From contig NZ_JBEPNA010000002.1 in assembly GCF_040546025.1 (NCBI RefSeq), positions 186,001-250,000 of the forward strand: a DNA stretch of 64,000 nt, given 5' to 3'. Shown in pieces: positions 34,745 through 44,444 of the stretch (positions within the stretch are counted from its first letter, which is position 1; each line of letters opens with the position of its first letter). This DNA is from Marisediminicola sp040546025 (GTDB lineage: Bacteria; Actinomycetota; Actinomycetes; Actinomycetales; Microbacteriaceae). A program made the translations under genes and the position numbers. The notes beneath the pieces are model-generated. The model did no database searches and had not been told where the DNA came from. It was given only the letters and a program-made list of their open reading frames with translations.

Positions 34745-35767
34745 TCAGTCCGACGACGCGAGCGCGATGAGGCGGCTCATCGCACGCAGGTACTTCTTGC
34801 GGTAGCCGCCGGCGAGCATGTCTTCGGCGAACACCTCGTCGAGCGGCAGGCCGGTGGCAAGGATGCGCACCTGGGCGTCGTAGAGCCGGTCCACGAACGC
34901 GACGAAGCGGAGGGCATCCGTCTGGCTAGTGAACTGGCGCACGTCGCGGAAGGCGACCGCGGCAAGGCCCTCTACGAGAGTCACGTAGCGGGACGGGTGC
35001 ACGGTCGCGAGGTGCGCGACGACCTCTTCGAAGTCGTCGATCGTCGTGGTGCCGGCGACGGCGCCGATCGCGTCCTCGATCTCGTTGTCGGCGACGGTGC
35101 CTGCGTGCCCGGAGACCGTGCGACGGCGGTAGTCGAGGCCGTCGATCCTGATGGTCCTGAACTTCGCGGCGAGGGCATCGATCTCGCGCAGGAAGTCGGC
35201 CGCGGCAAACCGCCCCTCACCGAGTGCGTTGGGCGGGGTGTTCGAGGTCGCCGCGATGCGCGTGCCGCTGTGCACCAGCTCGGAGAGCAGACGGGACATC
35301 AGGCGGGTGTCGCCCGGGTCGTCGAGCTCGAACTCGTCGATGCAGACGAGGGATGCCCCGCGCAGCAGGTGAATCGTCTCGGCATAGCCGAGCGCGCCGA
35401 CGAGTGCGGTGTACTCGATAAAGGTTCCGAAGTATTTGCGCCCGGGCGCGCGGTGCCAGAGCGCCGCGAGCAGGTGGGTCTTCCCGACGCCGAAGCCGCC
35501 GTCGAAGTAGATGCCGGGGAGCGCCGCCGGAGTACGCCGACGCCGGAAGAAGCCGCCGCTCGGCCCCGCGGTCCACACTGAGGAGAACACATCGACCGCC
35601 TCGACCGCCTCAGTCTGAGATACATAGTCCGGGTCGGGGCGGTACGAGTCGATCGTGGCGTTCACAAACTGGCGGGGCGGCACCAGGTGGGCGACGATCT
35701 GGGCTCCGCTAATCGTGGGGCGTCGGTCGACGAGCCTGTTCACAACGCGCACCGGGTCAGCGGACAA
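34745..35767 (-). CDS. zapE: Cell division protein ZapE (AFG1-like ATPase)
   Basis: P-loop ATPase of the AFG1/LACE1 family; in E. coli ZapE binds the Z ring. The 340-residue product has Walker A GGFGVGKT at 90-97, Walker B SLVCIDEFELDDPGDT, the sensor IAATSNTPPNALGEGRF and the R-rich RIDGLDYRR segment, all family-specific. Divergent from the sulfurtransferase gene, with about 110 nt between them. Confidence 0.92.
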   Translation of the reverse strand: MSADPVRVVNRLVDRRPTISGAQIVAHLVPPRQFVNATIDSYRPDPDYVSQTEAVEAVDVFSSVWTAGPSGGFFRRRRTPAALPGIYFDGGFGVGKTHLLAALWHRAPGRKYFGTFIEYTALVGALGYAETIHLLRGASLVCIDEFELDDPGDTRLMSRLLSELVHSGTRIAATSNTPPNALGEGRFAAADFLREIDALAAKFRTIRIDGLDYRRRTVSGHAGTVADNEIEDAIGAVAGTTTIDDFEEVVAHLATVHPSRYVTLVEGLAAVAFRDVRQFTSQTDALRFVAFVDRLYDAQVRILATGLPLDEVFAEDMLAGGYRKKYLRAMSRLIALASSD

Positions 35768-35876
35768 TGTCTTACAGCCTCACCTTGGTTGCGAATGGTC
35801 AATCTCGTGGTCGCACCAGCTTAACCTTGGAGTAGCCGGCCATGTGCCGCCGAGTCCGCGTCAACAGGAGGTCCAG

Positions 35877-36782
35877 ATGGCCATCGAGGTAGATTCATCC
35901 ACGGAATTCATCGGCTACGCCCACCCCGAGCGGCTCGTCTCGACCGGTTGGCTCCAGGAGCACCTCTCCTCCCCCGGGCTCGTGGTGGTCGAATCCGATG
36001 AGGACGTGCTGCTGTACGAGACCGGCCACATTCGCGGAGCGGTCAAGATCGACTGGCACACCGACCTCAACGACCCGGTCGAGCGGGACTACATCGACGG
36101 CGCCGCCTTCGCGAAGCTCCTCGGGTCTCGCGGAATCACCCGCGACACGACCGTCGTCATCTACGGCGACAAGAACAACTGGTGGGCCGCCTACGCCCTC
36201 TGGGTGTTCACCCTCTTCGGCCACGCCGACGTGCGCCTGCTCGACGGAGGCCGGGCGAAGTGGGAGGCCGAGGGCCGCGATTACACGACAGAGCGGCCTC
36301 GACCGGCCGCGGTCGACTACCCCGTCGTCGAGCGCGACGACAGTTCGATCCGGGCCTACAAGGACGACGTGCTCGCGCACCTCGGCGAGCCCCTCATCGA
36401 CGTGCGCTCGCCCGAGGAGTTCAGCGGCGAGCGCACGACCGCCCCGGCCTACCCCGATGAGGGTGCCCTGCGGGCGGGGCACATCCCCAGCGCGCACAAC
36501 GTGCCGTGGGGCAGGGCGGCCGCGGATGACGGTACCTTCCGGCGCACGTCGGAGCTCGACGCGCTCTACCGCGGCGAGGCCGGGCTCAGCGACGGCGACC
36601 GGGTCATCGCCTACTGCCGGATCGGCGAGCGGTCGGCGCACACCTGGTTCGTGCTCACCCACCTGCTCGGGTTCGAGAACGTGCGCAACTATGACGGCTC
36701 CTGGACGGAGTGGGGCAGCGCCGTGCGGGTGCCGATCGTTCGTGGCAGCGAGCCGGGCGAGGTTCCCCCGCGCAAGGGATAA
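35877..36782 (+). CDS. Two-domain sulfurtransferase (rhodanese/SseA type)
   Basis: Thiosulfate or mercaptopyruvate sulfurtransferase. The start at 35877 has AGGAGG about 5 nt upstream. The 301-residue product has an N-terminal inactive rhodanese domain (about 20-135; HIRGAVKIDWHTDL) and an active C-terminal one (about 160-290) with Cys247 in AYCRIGERSAH. The CRIGERS loop is the actinobacterial thiosulfate type. Its stop overlaps the sufE start (TAATG), pointing to sulfur hand-over to SufE. Confidence 0.93.
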   Translation: MAIEVDSSTEFIGYAHPERLVSTGWLQEHLSSPGLVVVESDEDVLLYETGHIRGAVKIDWHTDLNDPVERDYIDGAAFAKLLGSRGITRDTTVVIYGDKNNWWAAYALWVFTLFGHADVRLLDGGRAKWEAEGRDYTTERPRPAAVDYPVVERDDSSIRAYKDDVLAHLGEPLIDVRSPEEFSGERTTAPAYPDEGALRAGHIPSAHNVPWGRAAADDGTFRRTSELDALYRGEAGLSDGDRVIAYCRIGERSAHTWFVLTHLLGFENVRNYDGSWTEWGSAVRVPIVRGSEPGEVPPRKG

Positions 36783-37225
36783 TGGACCGGATGACCGAAC
36801 TACCGCAGTCCCTCGCCCAGATCCGCGACGACTTCCTCGAGCTCGACCAGTCCGACCGGCTGGTGCTGCTGCTCGAGTTCGCCAACGAGCTGCCGGAGCT
36901 GCCCGCCCAGTTCGCCGACCACCCGGACCTTCTGGAGCGCGTCGAGGAGTGCCAGGCACCCGTGTTCATCTTCGTCGAGGTCGGCGACGACGGGACGGTG
37001 CACCTGCACGCGACCGCGCCGAAGGAGGCGCCGACAACGCGCGGGTTCGCGTCGATCCTCGTGCAGGGGCTCTCCGGCCTCAGTGCCGACGAGGTCCTCG
37101 ACGTTCCGGACGACTTTCCGCAGACCATCGGGTTGACGGATGCCGTGAGCCCGCTCCGGATGCGCGGGATGAACGCGCTGCTCTCCCGCTCTAAGCGACA
37201 GATTCGCGCGAAAATCGCGGCGTGA
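36782..37225 (+). CDS. SufE-like sulfur acceptor
   Basis: Predicted cysteine-desulfurase or sulfurtransferase partner. The 147-residue product has the SufE core: DRLVLLLEFANELPELP, then active-site Cys57 in VEECQAPVFIF, and the C-terminal RMRGMNALLSRSKRQI. A second ATG nine nt downstream (MTELPQS) is an alternative start. No sufS or other suf genes are nearby, so the donor is more likely the adjacent sulfurtransferase. Confidence 0.9.
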   Translation: MDRMTELPQSLAQIRDDFLELDQSDRLVLLLEFANELPELPAQFADHPDLLERVEECQAPVFIFVEVGDDGTVHLHATAPKEAPTTRGFASILVQGLSGLSADEVLDVPDDFPQTIGLTDAVSPLRMRGMNALLSRSKRQIRAKIAA

Positions 37226-37959
37226 TCCTCACCAGCGTGGTCCCCTCCGACGCGGACGCGGAACGAATCGACCTCGATGATGACGGCGCGCTGCAGGCTC
37301 TCGCCGCGCTCTACGCCCCACCCCGGGCCGAGTGGCTGCGACTCAACCTCGTTTCCAGCGTGAACGGGAGTGCCGCCGGAGGCGATGGTACGTCCGACTC
37401 ACTCACGAACAGGGCCGACCGATCAATCCTCAGGGCCATCCGCTCTCTCGCCGACGTCGTGCTCGTCGGGGCCGCGAGCGTCAGGGCGGAGGGCTACCAC
37501 GTGCCGAGGAGCTCGCGCCTCGCCGTCCTCACCGGCACCGGTGACCTCGACGGTCACAAGGTGAGGAGGGACATCGAACCAGGCCGGCTGCTCGTGATCT
37601 GCCCCGCTGGCGCCGTGGCTCGGGTCGACGCCTCGCTCGACGGCGCCGCCGCCGAGATCATCGTGGTCGACGACGTCGGTGGTCGCATCGCCCCCGCCGA
37701 CGTCGTCGCGCGGCTGCGCGGCCGCGGGCTCGCCCACATCGTGTGCGAGGGCGGCCCGAGCCTCGCCGGGCAGCTCCTCGACGCCGGAATCGTCGATGAG
37801 CTCTGCCTCTCGACCGGGCCGGTCATCACGACGGCCCAGCTGCCGCTCTTCGGCAGTACCGGTGTTGCCGAGCGGCGGCTCGAACTCAGCCAGCTTCTGG
37901 TGGACGATCGGAGCGGCCTGTATGCGAGGTGGCTGGTCCCCCGCCCAGCGGCAGTGTAG
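37222..37959 (+). CDS. RibD C-terminal-like pyrimidine reductase
   Basis: A 245-residue reductase of the dihydrofolate reductase-like RibD_C family, with the opening WLRLNLVSSVNGSAAGGDGTSDSLTN, NADPH-binding VLVGAASVRAEGY, and IVCEGGPSLAGQLLDAGIVDELCLST. No deaminase domain is present, so it is not a full RibD. It may act on a riboflavin-type or folate-type pyrimidine, undetermined. The GTG start overlaps the SufE stop (GTGA), and the 3' end overlaps the convergent hydrolase by 74 nt. Confidence 0.88.
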   Translation: MILTSVVPSDADAERIDLDDDGALQALAALYAPPRAEWLRLNLVSSVNGSAAGGDGTSDSLTNRADRSILRAIRSLADVVLVGAASVRAEGYHVPRSSRLAVLTGTGDLDGHKVRRDIEPGRLLVICPAGAVARVDASLDGAAAEIIVVDDVGGRIAPADVVARLRGRGLAHIVCEGGPSLAGQLLDAGIVDELCLSTGPVITTAQLPLFGSTGVAERRLELSQLLVDDRSGLYARWLVPRPAAV

Positions 37960-39151
37960 CCAGCCACTGGCCGATCTGGGCCGTGAATTGCACCGGATCA
38001 TAGTTCCACAGGCGCGCATGCCGCGCTCCACGCCACAGGTGGAACGTCACGATGTCGGGCCGCGCTGACGCGAGCGCCCGTGACGCGGTCGGCGGCACAT
38101 ATCCGTCGTCGTCGCTGTGCATCAGAAGGACCGGCACGGTCAACTCGTCGCTGCGCAGCACGAAGTCCAGCATCCGGAAGTCGATCGCGGTCCGCAGCCC
38201 GGTGATCCGATGGGCGCGCCGACTGCCGAGGAGGCTGATCGCCGCGCGCTGCACGAGCCGCGGAACGCGCAACACTCTGGCCTGGAAGAGCAGGGTTGGT
38301 GCCCAGTCGACGACGGGCGACTCGAGCACGATCCCGCGGACGAGGGTCGCCAGCTCCGAGTTCGCCGCTGCCTGCAATACCGCGGCGCCCCCCATCGAGA
38401 ACCCCACGAGGACGACGTCGGTCGCGCCCCGCTCGTCGTGGGCGTAGCGGATGCCCGCCTCCACATCGAGCCACTCGGTCGCGCCGAGGGCGTAGCGGCG
38501 GTCGTCGCTCGGGGGAGCGTCCCCGTCGTTGCGCCAGGAGACGAGCAGACAGTTGTACCCGGCCTCACGGAACACGCCGACGCAGCGCAGCGTCTCCGAG
38601 CGGGTCACCCCGCGCCCGTGCACGAGCACCGCCCACTTCCCCGTCGCGGTGCCGTGTTCGTCCCGATCGGCGAGGATGACCCAGGCCGGCGCCGGGCCGA
38701 GGGTCGTCACGAGGCTCACGCTCTCGTGGTCGACGCCCAGGTCTCGCGGGGTCAGGAAGAACCACCCGCTGAACCGGCCCCTCGTATCGGGCAGTAGTTC
38801 GCCGAAGTCCACGCCGAGCAGCTCACGGGTTACGGTTCCGTCGGTCTCCGCCGTGACCTCGCCGAGCCGCGCATGCCCGGAGTCGCGAGAGAACCAGAGG
38901 CCGTATCGGCCCGGCGTCGCCGAGTCGGCGGTGCGGCCGAGGGTCACCGTGTGTGCGTGCCTGTCCACGTCAAGGATCGGCACGTCATCGGGGCGGCTTC
39001 TCGGCGGCGTCACAACGAGCTGAGCCACGCGCAGCGTCATGAGCGCCGTGATGGCGCCGCCCATCGCGGCGAGCGACGACACCGAGAAGATCACGATGCT
39101 CCACCACGGGGGCCGGTGGTCGGCGTGCCTTCCGGAATCTGCCACGGACAA
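37886..39151 (-). CDS. Membrane-anchored alpha/beta hydrolase
   Basis: Hydrolase of unknown substrate. The 421-residue product has an N-terminal transmembrane helix (about 17-45), a beta-rich middle part (about 60-160), and an alpha/beta hydrolase domain from about 170. The oxyanion segment is LVHGRGVTRSETL, the nucleophile Ser lies in VGFSMGGAAV, and likely acid and base residues are in MHSDDDGYVPP and GARHARLW. The tail overlaps the RibD-like gene by 74 nt. Confidence 0.85.
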   Translation of the reverse strand: MSVADSGRHADHRPPWWSIVIFSVSSLAAMGGAITALMTLRVAQLVVTPPRSRPDDVPILDVDRHAHTVTLGRTADSATPGRYGLWFSRDSGHARLGEVTAETDGTVTRELLGVDFGELLPDTRGRFSGWFFLTPRDLGVDHESVSLVTTLGPAPAWVILADRDEHGTATGKWAVLVHGRGVTRSETLRCVGVFREAGYNCLLVSWRNDGDAPPSDDRRYALGATEWLDVEAGIRYAHDERGATDVVLVGFSMGGAAVLQAAANSELATLVRGIVLESPVVDWAPTLLFQARVLRVPRLVQRAAISLLGSRRAHRITGLRTAIDFRMLDFVLRSDELTVPVLLMHSDDDGYVPPTASRALASARPDIVTFHLWRGARHARLWNYDPVQFTAQIGQWLATLPLGGGPATSHTGRSDRPPEAG

Positions 39152-39167
39152 ACTCTAATCTTCACTC

Positions 39168-39764
39168 GTGCCCGAAACTGTCTCCGGAGCCTCGGCCCCA
39201 CCCGCGTTCGCCTCGGCGCTCGAGTCGATCCGCCGGTCGGCGCCCCGAAAAGAGCTGGCGATCAGCGAGATCACGGCACCATCGGGAGTCGCCCCGTTTA
39301 CCGTCGCGTTCGCCGCCGACGTCACCCCGGCACGCCACGAGGGCGACTCGGAGCCCGGCACCGGGCGGTTCATCCTGCTGCACGACCCCGAGGGCCAGCA
39401 GGGCTGGGACGGGAAGTTTCGTATCGTCTGCTTCGCGCAGGCGCCGCTCGAAACCGACATCGGCGTCGACCCGTTCCTCGCGGACGTCGCCTGGTCCTGG
39501 CTTGTCGACGCGCTCGCTGCCCGCGGGGCCCGCTACCACTCGCTTTCCGGCACCGCCACGAAGATCCTGTCGACCGGGTACGGCGAGCTCGCCGAGCAGG
39601 GAGATGGGGCACAGATTGAATTGCGCGCCTCGTGGACACCGCAGGGAACCGACATCGCCGCTCATGTGGAAGGCTGGGGGGAGCTATTGTGCATGTTGGC
39701 GGGCCTTCCGCCGACCATTGAAGGAGTGACCATGTTGTCGTCACGTCGAGCAGGGCGTGAGTAA
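39168..39764 (+). CDS. DUF3000 domain protein
   Basis: Actinobacteria-specific protein of unknown function, 198 residues. The family block FRIVCFAQAPLETDIGVDPFLADVAWSWLVDAL and the G-T-x-x-K-I-L-S-T-x-Y-G-E-L segment are clear. It overlaps the RNase D gene by 8 nt. The pair DUF3000-RNase D, followed not far away by dxs, is a conserved actinobacterial arrangement, suggesting a housekeeping role in RNA metabolism. Confidence 0.92.
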   Translation: MPETVSGASAPPAFASALESIRRSAPRKELAISEITAPSGVAPFTVAFAADVTPARHEGDSEPGTGRFILLHDPEGQQGWDGKFRIVCFAQAPLETDIGVDPFLADVAWSWLVDALAARGARYHSLSGTATKILSTGYGELAEQGDGAQIELRASWTPQGTDIAAHVEGWGELLCMLAGLPPTIEGVTMLSSRRAGRE

Positions 39765-41013
39765 CGCCGCTCAGGACACACCGCCTTCCCCGGCCGAGGA
39801 AGACGTGGCCGATCCGCATGCGCTCATGAGCGTGATTGACACTCGCGAGGAGTACCTGGCCGCCGTCGAGACGATCGCCGCCGGTCACGGGCCCATCGCC
39901 ATCGACGCGGAGCGGGCATCCGGATTCCGCTACTCTCAGCGGGCCTACCTCATTCAGGTGTTCCGGCGCGACGCCGGGATCTTCCTCTTCGATCCTCCGG
40001 CGATCGGCTCCTTCGAGGAGCTCAACGCCGCGATCCGTGACGACGAGTGGGTGCTGCACGCCGCCAGCCAGGACCTCGCCTGCCTGCGCGAGGTCGGCCT
40101 CGACCCGACCGTGATCTTCGACACCGAACTGGGCGCGCGACTCGCCGGACTGCCGCGGGTCGGACTCGGAACCGTCGTGGAAAGTCTGCTCGGCATCCAC
40201 CTCGCCAAGGAGCACTCGGCGGCCGACTGGTCGACCAGGCCCCTCCCCCAGTCGTGGCTCGTCTACGCCGCCCTCGACGTGGAACTGCTCGTCGACCTGC
40301 GCGACGCCATGGGGCGGGTGCTGACAGAGCAACGCAAGACGGGAATCGCGGAGCAGGAGTTCGCCGCGGTGCTCACCCGTGAGGTGAAGCCCATGAAGAC
40401 GGATGTCTGGCGGCGGCTCACCGGGCTCAGCACCGTGCGCGGCGCGCGCAACCTCGCCGTCGCCCGGGAGCTCTGGCTTGCGCGTGACGCCTTCGCGCGC
40501 GAGATCGACACCTCGCCGGGGCGGCTCGTGCCGGATTCCTCCCTCGTCGCCGCGGCCCGCACCCTGCCGGACTCCAAGCGTGACCTCGCCGCTCTGCGCG
40601 AGTTCAACGGACGGGCGAGCCGCTCCGAACTCGGCCGGTGGTGGGAGGCGATCGAGGCAGGCAAGGCGTCCACCGACCTGCCGCCTCTCCACGTTGCCAG
40701 CGACGCCGTGCCGGCCGCCCGGGTGTGGTCGGATCGCAATCCCCCGGCCGACAAGCGCCTGAAGATATCCAAGGCCGCGATCGCCGAGGTGTCGGTGCTG
40801 CTCGACGTCCCCGTCGAGAATCTGCTCCTGCCCGAGGCTCTGCGCCGACTCGCGTGGTCGCCGCCCGCTCCGCTCGAGCTCGCCGCGCTGCAGGAGGCCA
40901 TGCGCGAACTCGGTGTACGGCAGTGGCAGATTGACGCAACTGCACAGGTAATCCTCAATGCCTTTGTGGATGCTGTCCAAATCAGCGTCGAACCGGAGCA
41001 CGGCGAGTCGTAG
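39757..41013 (+). CDS. RNase D-like 3'-5' exonuclease with HRDC domain
   Basis: DEDD-family exonuclease, probably for tRNA or structured RNA. The 418-residue product has DEDDy motifs: AIDAERASGFRYS with Asp50 and Glu52, LHAASQDLACL, and WLVYAALDVELLVDL. A C-terminal HRDC-like domain spans about 215-300. The GTG start overlaps DUF3000. The last 60 residues form a second helical domain. Confidence 0.9.
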   Translation: MSNAAQDTPPSPAEEDVADPHALMSVIDTREEYLAAVETIAAGHGPIAIDAERASGFRYSQRAYLIQVFRRDAGIFLFDPPAIGSFEELNAAIRDDEWVLHAASQDLACLREVGLDPTVIFDTELGARLAGLPRVGLGTVVESLLGIHLAKEHSAADWSTRPLPQSWLVYAALDVELLVDLRDAMGRVLTEQRKTGIAEQEFAAVLTREVKPMKTDVWRRLTGLSTVRGARNLAVARELWLARDAFAREIDTSPGRLVPDSSLVAAARTLPDSKRDLAALREFNGRASRSELGRWWEAIEAGKASTDLPPLHVASDAVPAARVWSDRNPPADKRLKISKAAIAEVSVLLDVPVENLLLPEALRRLAWSPPAPLELAALQEAMRELGVRQWQIDATAQVILNAFVDAVQISVEPEHGES

Positions 41014-41088
41014 GAACAGTCAAAGGATTCCTCTGCCCATTTCGCCCCGCCTACGCTCGTAGACATCCGTACCTGAGTTGGAGGCATT

Positions 41089-42303
41089 GTGGCCGAGAGA
41101 GCTGAAGTCGTGTTTGTCGACGGGGTGCGAACCCCGTTCGGTCGAGCTGGCGAAAAGGGAATGTACTGGCAGACGAGGGCCGACGACCTCGTCGTCAAGG
41201 CCATCATCGGGCTGCTCGAGCGCAACCCGAACGTTCCGAAAGACCGGATCGACGAGGTCGCGATCGCTGCGACCACCCAAACCGGCGACCAGGGCCTCAC
41301 CCTCGGCCGCACGGCATCCATCCTCGCGGGCCTGCCCCGCTCGGTGCCCGGCTACGCCATCGACCGTATGTGCGCCGGCGCCATGACTGCCGTGACCGCG
41401 ACCGCCGGCGGCATCGCCTTCGGCGCCTATGACCTCGTCATTGCCGGTGGAGTCGAGCACATGGGCCGGCACCCGATGGGCTCTGGCGTCGACCCGAACC
41501 CGCGGTTCCAGTCGGAGAAGCTCGTGAATGCCGAGGCGCTCAACATGGGCAATACGGCCGAGCGCATCCACGACCGCTTCCCCCACCTGACGAAGGAGCG
41601 CGCCGACCGGTTCGCCCTTGGGAGCCAGCAGAAGACCGCCAAGGCATACTCCGACGGAAAAATCCAGCCTGACCTCATCCCCGTCGCGACCCGTAGCGCG
41701 AGCGGCTGGGGGCTGGCCACGGTCGACGAGGCACCGCGCCCCGAGACGACGCTCGAGGGGCTCGCCGCCCTGCGCACGCCGTTCCGCCCGCACGGACGCG
41801 TGACGGCCGGCAACTCGTCCGGTCTCAACGACGGAGCGACCGCGAGCCTGCTCTCGAGTGCCGACGCGGCGAAGGAACTCGGCCTGACCCCGAAGATGCG
41901 GCTCGTGAGCTTCGCCTTCGCCGGTGTCGAGCCCGAGATCATGGGCATCGGACCGGTCCCCTCGACCGAGAAGGCCCTCCGCAAGGCGGGACTCACGATC
42001 GACGACATCGGACTGTTCGAACTCAATGAGGCATTCGCGATTCAGGTGCTGTCGCTACTCGACCACTTCGGCATCGACGATGAGGACCCCCGGGTCAACC
42101 AGTGGGGCGGTGCGATCGCCGTCGGGCACCCGCTCGCGTCGTCTGGCGTGCGGCTGATGATTCAGCTCGCGGCACAGTTCGCCGAGCACCCCGAGGTGCG
42201 CTACGGGCTCACCGCCATGTGCATCGGCCTCGGCCAGGGTGGATCCGTCATCTGGGAGAACCCGCATTACACCGGCAAGCGCAACGCACGGAAGGCAAAG
42301 TAG
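41089..42303 (+). CDS. fadA: Acetyl-CoA C-acyltransferase (thiolase)
   Basis: Last step of fatty-acid beta-oxidation, cleaving 3-ketoacyl-CoA. The 404-residue product has nucleophile Cys95 in DRMCAGAMTAV, the substrate segment VIAGGVEHMGRHPMG, the His loop VGHPLASSGVR, and the second catalytic Cys in MCIGLGQGGSV. The GTG start has GGAG about 7 nt upstream. It is followed directly by the fadB gene with no gap, forming the beta-oxidation complex operon. Confidence 0.94.
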   Translation: MAERAEVVFVDGVRTPFGRAGEKGMYWQTRADDLVVKAIIGLLERNPNVPKDRIDEVAIAATTQTGDQGLTLGRTASILAGLPRSVPGYAIDRMCAGAMTAVTATAGGIAFGAYDLVIAGGVEHMGRHPMGSGVDPNPRFQSEKLVNAEALNMGNTAERIHDRFPHLTKERADRFALGSQQKTAKAYSDGKIQPDLIPVATRSASGWGLATVDEAPRPETTLEGLAALRTPFRPHGRVTAGNSSGLNDGATASLLSSADAAKELGLTPKMRLVSFAFAGVEPEIMGIGPVPSTEKALRKAGLTIDDIGLFELNEAFAIQVLSLLDHFGIDDEDPRVNQWGGAIAVGHPLASSGVRLMIQLAAQFAEHPEVRYGLTAMCIGLGQGGSVIWENPHYTGKRNARKAK

Positions 42304-44433
42304 ATGACCATCGCCACCGCATACGGAGACCTCACCGCCCTGTCCGGCGACGAGGTCGTCACGCACTCCTATGTGCGCGACGTTCAGCTCGCCAGCGGCG
42401 CCACCATCGCTCTTGTCACACTGGACAACGACCGCGACCACACGAGGCCGAGCACGCTCGGCCCCGTGACGCTCATGGAGCTCGGGTCCGTGCTCGATAC
42501 CCAGCGGCGTCGCGCCGCGAACGGCGAGATCGCCGGCCTCGCCATTACCGGCAAGCCGTTCATTCTCGCCGCAGGCGCCGACCTCAGCAAGGTCAGCGAG
42601 ATCCCGAGCACGGCGGTCGCCAAGCAGCTCGCACAGCTCGGCCACGAGGTACTCGGCAAGCTCGACGATCTCGGCGTACCCACATTCGTCTTCATCAACG
42701 GGCTCGCGCTCGGCGGCGGCCTCGAGGTCGCGCTCAACGCGAATTACCGCACGATCGACCGCGGGGTCCCCGCCGTCGCCCTCCCCGAGGTGTTCCTCGG
42801 CATCATCCCCGGCTGGGGAGGAGCATGGATCCTGCCGAATCTCATCGGCATTGAGAACGCCCTCAAGGTCATCATCGAGAACCCTCTCAAGAACAACCGC
42901 ATGCTCAAGGGCCAGGAGGCCTTCGATCTCGGCATCGCCGACGCGATCTTCGACTCGGCGAACTTCCTTGAGGACTCCCTGAGATTCGCGGATGGCGTGA
43001 TCTCGGGCACGGTCGTCGTGAAGCGCCCGAACGTGCCCGGCAAGCTCGAACGCGCCGTCAAGTGGGACGCCGCGGTCGGCATTGCCCGCAAGATGCTGGA
43101 GAGCCGTATCGGCACGGTCGCCCAGTCGCCGTACACGGCGCTCGACCTCATCAAGGCCGCCAAGAACACCGACAGGGCCACCGGCTTCGCCGCCGAGGAT
43201 GAGGCGTTGGCCGCGCTGATCTCCGGCGATCAGTTCCGGGCGAGCATCTATGCCTTCAATCTCGTGCAGAAGCGCGCGAAGCGGCCGGCAGGTGCCCCCG
43301 ACAAGGCGCTCGCGAAGCCGGTCACCAAGGTCGGCGTAATCGGCGCCGGACTGATGGCCAGCCAGTTCGCGCTGCTGTTCGTGCGCCGGCTCAAGGTGCC
43401 CGTGGTCATCACCGACCTCGACCAGGCCCGCGTGGACAAGGGTGTCGACTACATTCGCGGTGAGATCGACGCCCTTGAGAGCAAGGGCAAGATCAACCGT
43501 GACGAGTCGAACCGGCTCAAGGCACTCGTGACCGGCACCACCGACAAGGCCGACTTCGCCGACGCCGACTGGGTCATCGAGGCCGTTTTCGAGGAGCTCG
43601 GCGTCAAGCAGGACGTGTTCGCGGAGATCGAGAAGCACGTGTCCGACACGGCGGTGCTCGCCACGAATACCTCGTCGCTGTCGGTCGAGCAGATCGGCGC
43701 GAAGCTCGCCCACCCGGAACGCCTCGTCGGCTTCCACTTCTTCAACCCCGTGGCGGTCATGCCGCTCGTCGAGGTCGTCCGGGCCCCGTCGACGGACGAC
43801 ACGACCCTCAGCACGGCGATGGTCACCGCCGCGAAGCTCTACAAGAACGCCGTCATCACCACCGACACCCCCGGTTTCGTCGTCAACCGCATCCTCGCCA
43901 AGCTCCTCGGCGAGGCAATGCACGCGGTCGACACTGGTACGCACTTCGAGGTCGTGGACACGGCGATCGCGCCGTTCGGCTTGCCAATGACGCCGTTCGA
44001 GCTCCTCGAGCTCGTCGGGCTCAAGGTCGGCGCGCACGTGCTCGACACCCACCACGCCGCATTCCCCGACCGGTTCTTCGAGAGTACGAACCTGCACGCC
44101 CTCGCCGAGCACGGGCAGATCTTCGAGCGCGACGGCAAGGGCAAGATCAAGGGCTTCGACAAGAAGGCTGTCTCGATCGTGAAGGGCGGGAAGTCGCCGA
44201 TGACGGGCGAGGAGATCCTCCGCCGGGTCGAGGACGGCCTCGCCGATGAGATCCACCGGATGCTCGAGGACGGTGTTGTCGAGGCGCCGGAGGACATCGA
44301 CCTCTGCCTCATTCTCGGAGCAGGCTGGCCGTTCCAGATGGGCGGCGCGACCCCGTACCTCGACCGCGTCGGCGCGTCGGAACGTGTCTTCGGCGGCACC
44401 TTCCACACGCCGCCGATCCGTGGCATGGAGTAG
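42304..44433 (+). CDS. fadB: Fatty-acid oxidation multifunctional protein: enoyl-CoA hydratase/3-hydroxyacyl-CoA dehydrogenase
   Basis: Hydration and oxidation steps of beta-oxidation, 709 residues. An N-terminal crotonase domain (about 30-250) has AGADLSK, NGLALGGGLEVAL and EVFLGIIPGWGGAW with the catalytic glutamates. The NAD-binding domain starts near 342 with VGVIGAGLMASQFA and EAVFEELGVKQDVFAEIE; HFFNPVAVMPLVEVV carries the catalytic His. The C-terminal domain has TPGFVVNRIL. It is the partner of the thiolase immediately upstream. Confidence 0.94.
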   Translation: MTIATAYGDLTALSGDEVVTHSYVRDVQLASGATIALVTLDNDRDHTRPSTLGPVTLMELGSVLDTQRRRAANGEIAGLAITGKPFILAAGADLSKVSEIPSTAVAKQLAQLGHEVLGKLDDLGVPTFVFINGLALGGGLEVALNANYRTIDRGVPAVALPEVFLGIIPGWGGAWILPNLIGIENALKVIIENPLKNNRMLKGQEAFDLGIADAIFDSANFLEDSLRFADGVISGTVVVKRPNVPGKLERAVKWDAAVGIARKMLESRIGTVAQSPYTALDLIKAAKNTDRATGFAAEDEALAALISGDQFRASIYAFNLVQKRAKRPAGAPDKALAKPVTKVGVIGAGLMASQFALLFVRRLKVPVVITDLDQARVDKGVDYIRGEIDALESKGKINRDESNRLKALVTGTTDKADFADADWVIEAVFEELGVKQDVFAEIEKHVSDTAVLATNTSSLSVEQIGAKLAHPERLVGFHFFNPVAVMPLVEVVRAPSTDDTTLSTAMVTAAKLYKNAVITTDTPGFVVNRILAKLLGEAMHAVDTGTHFEVVDTAIAPFGLPMTPFELLELVGLKVGAHVLDTHHAAFPDRFFESTNLHALAEHGQIFERDGKGKIKGFDKKAVSIVKGGKSPMTGEEILRRVEDGLADEIHRMLEDGVVEAPEDIDLCLILGAGWPFQMGGATPYLDRVGASERVFGGTFHTPPIRGME

Positions 44434-44444
44434 CCCGGAAACTC

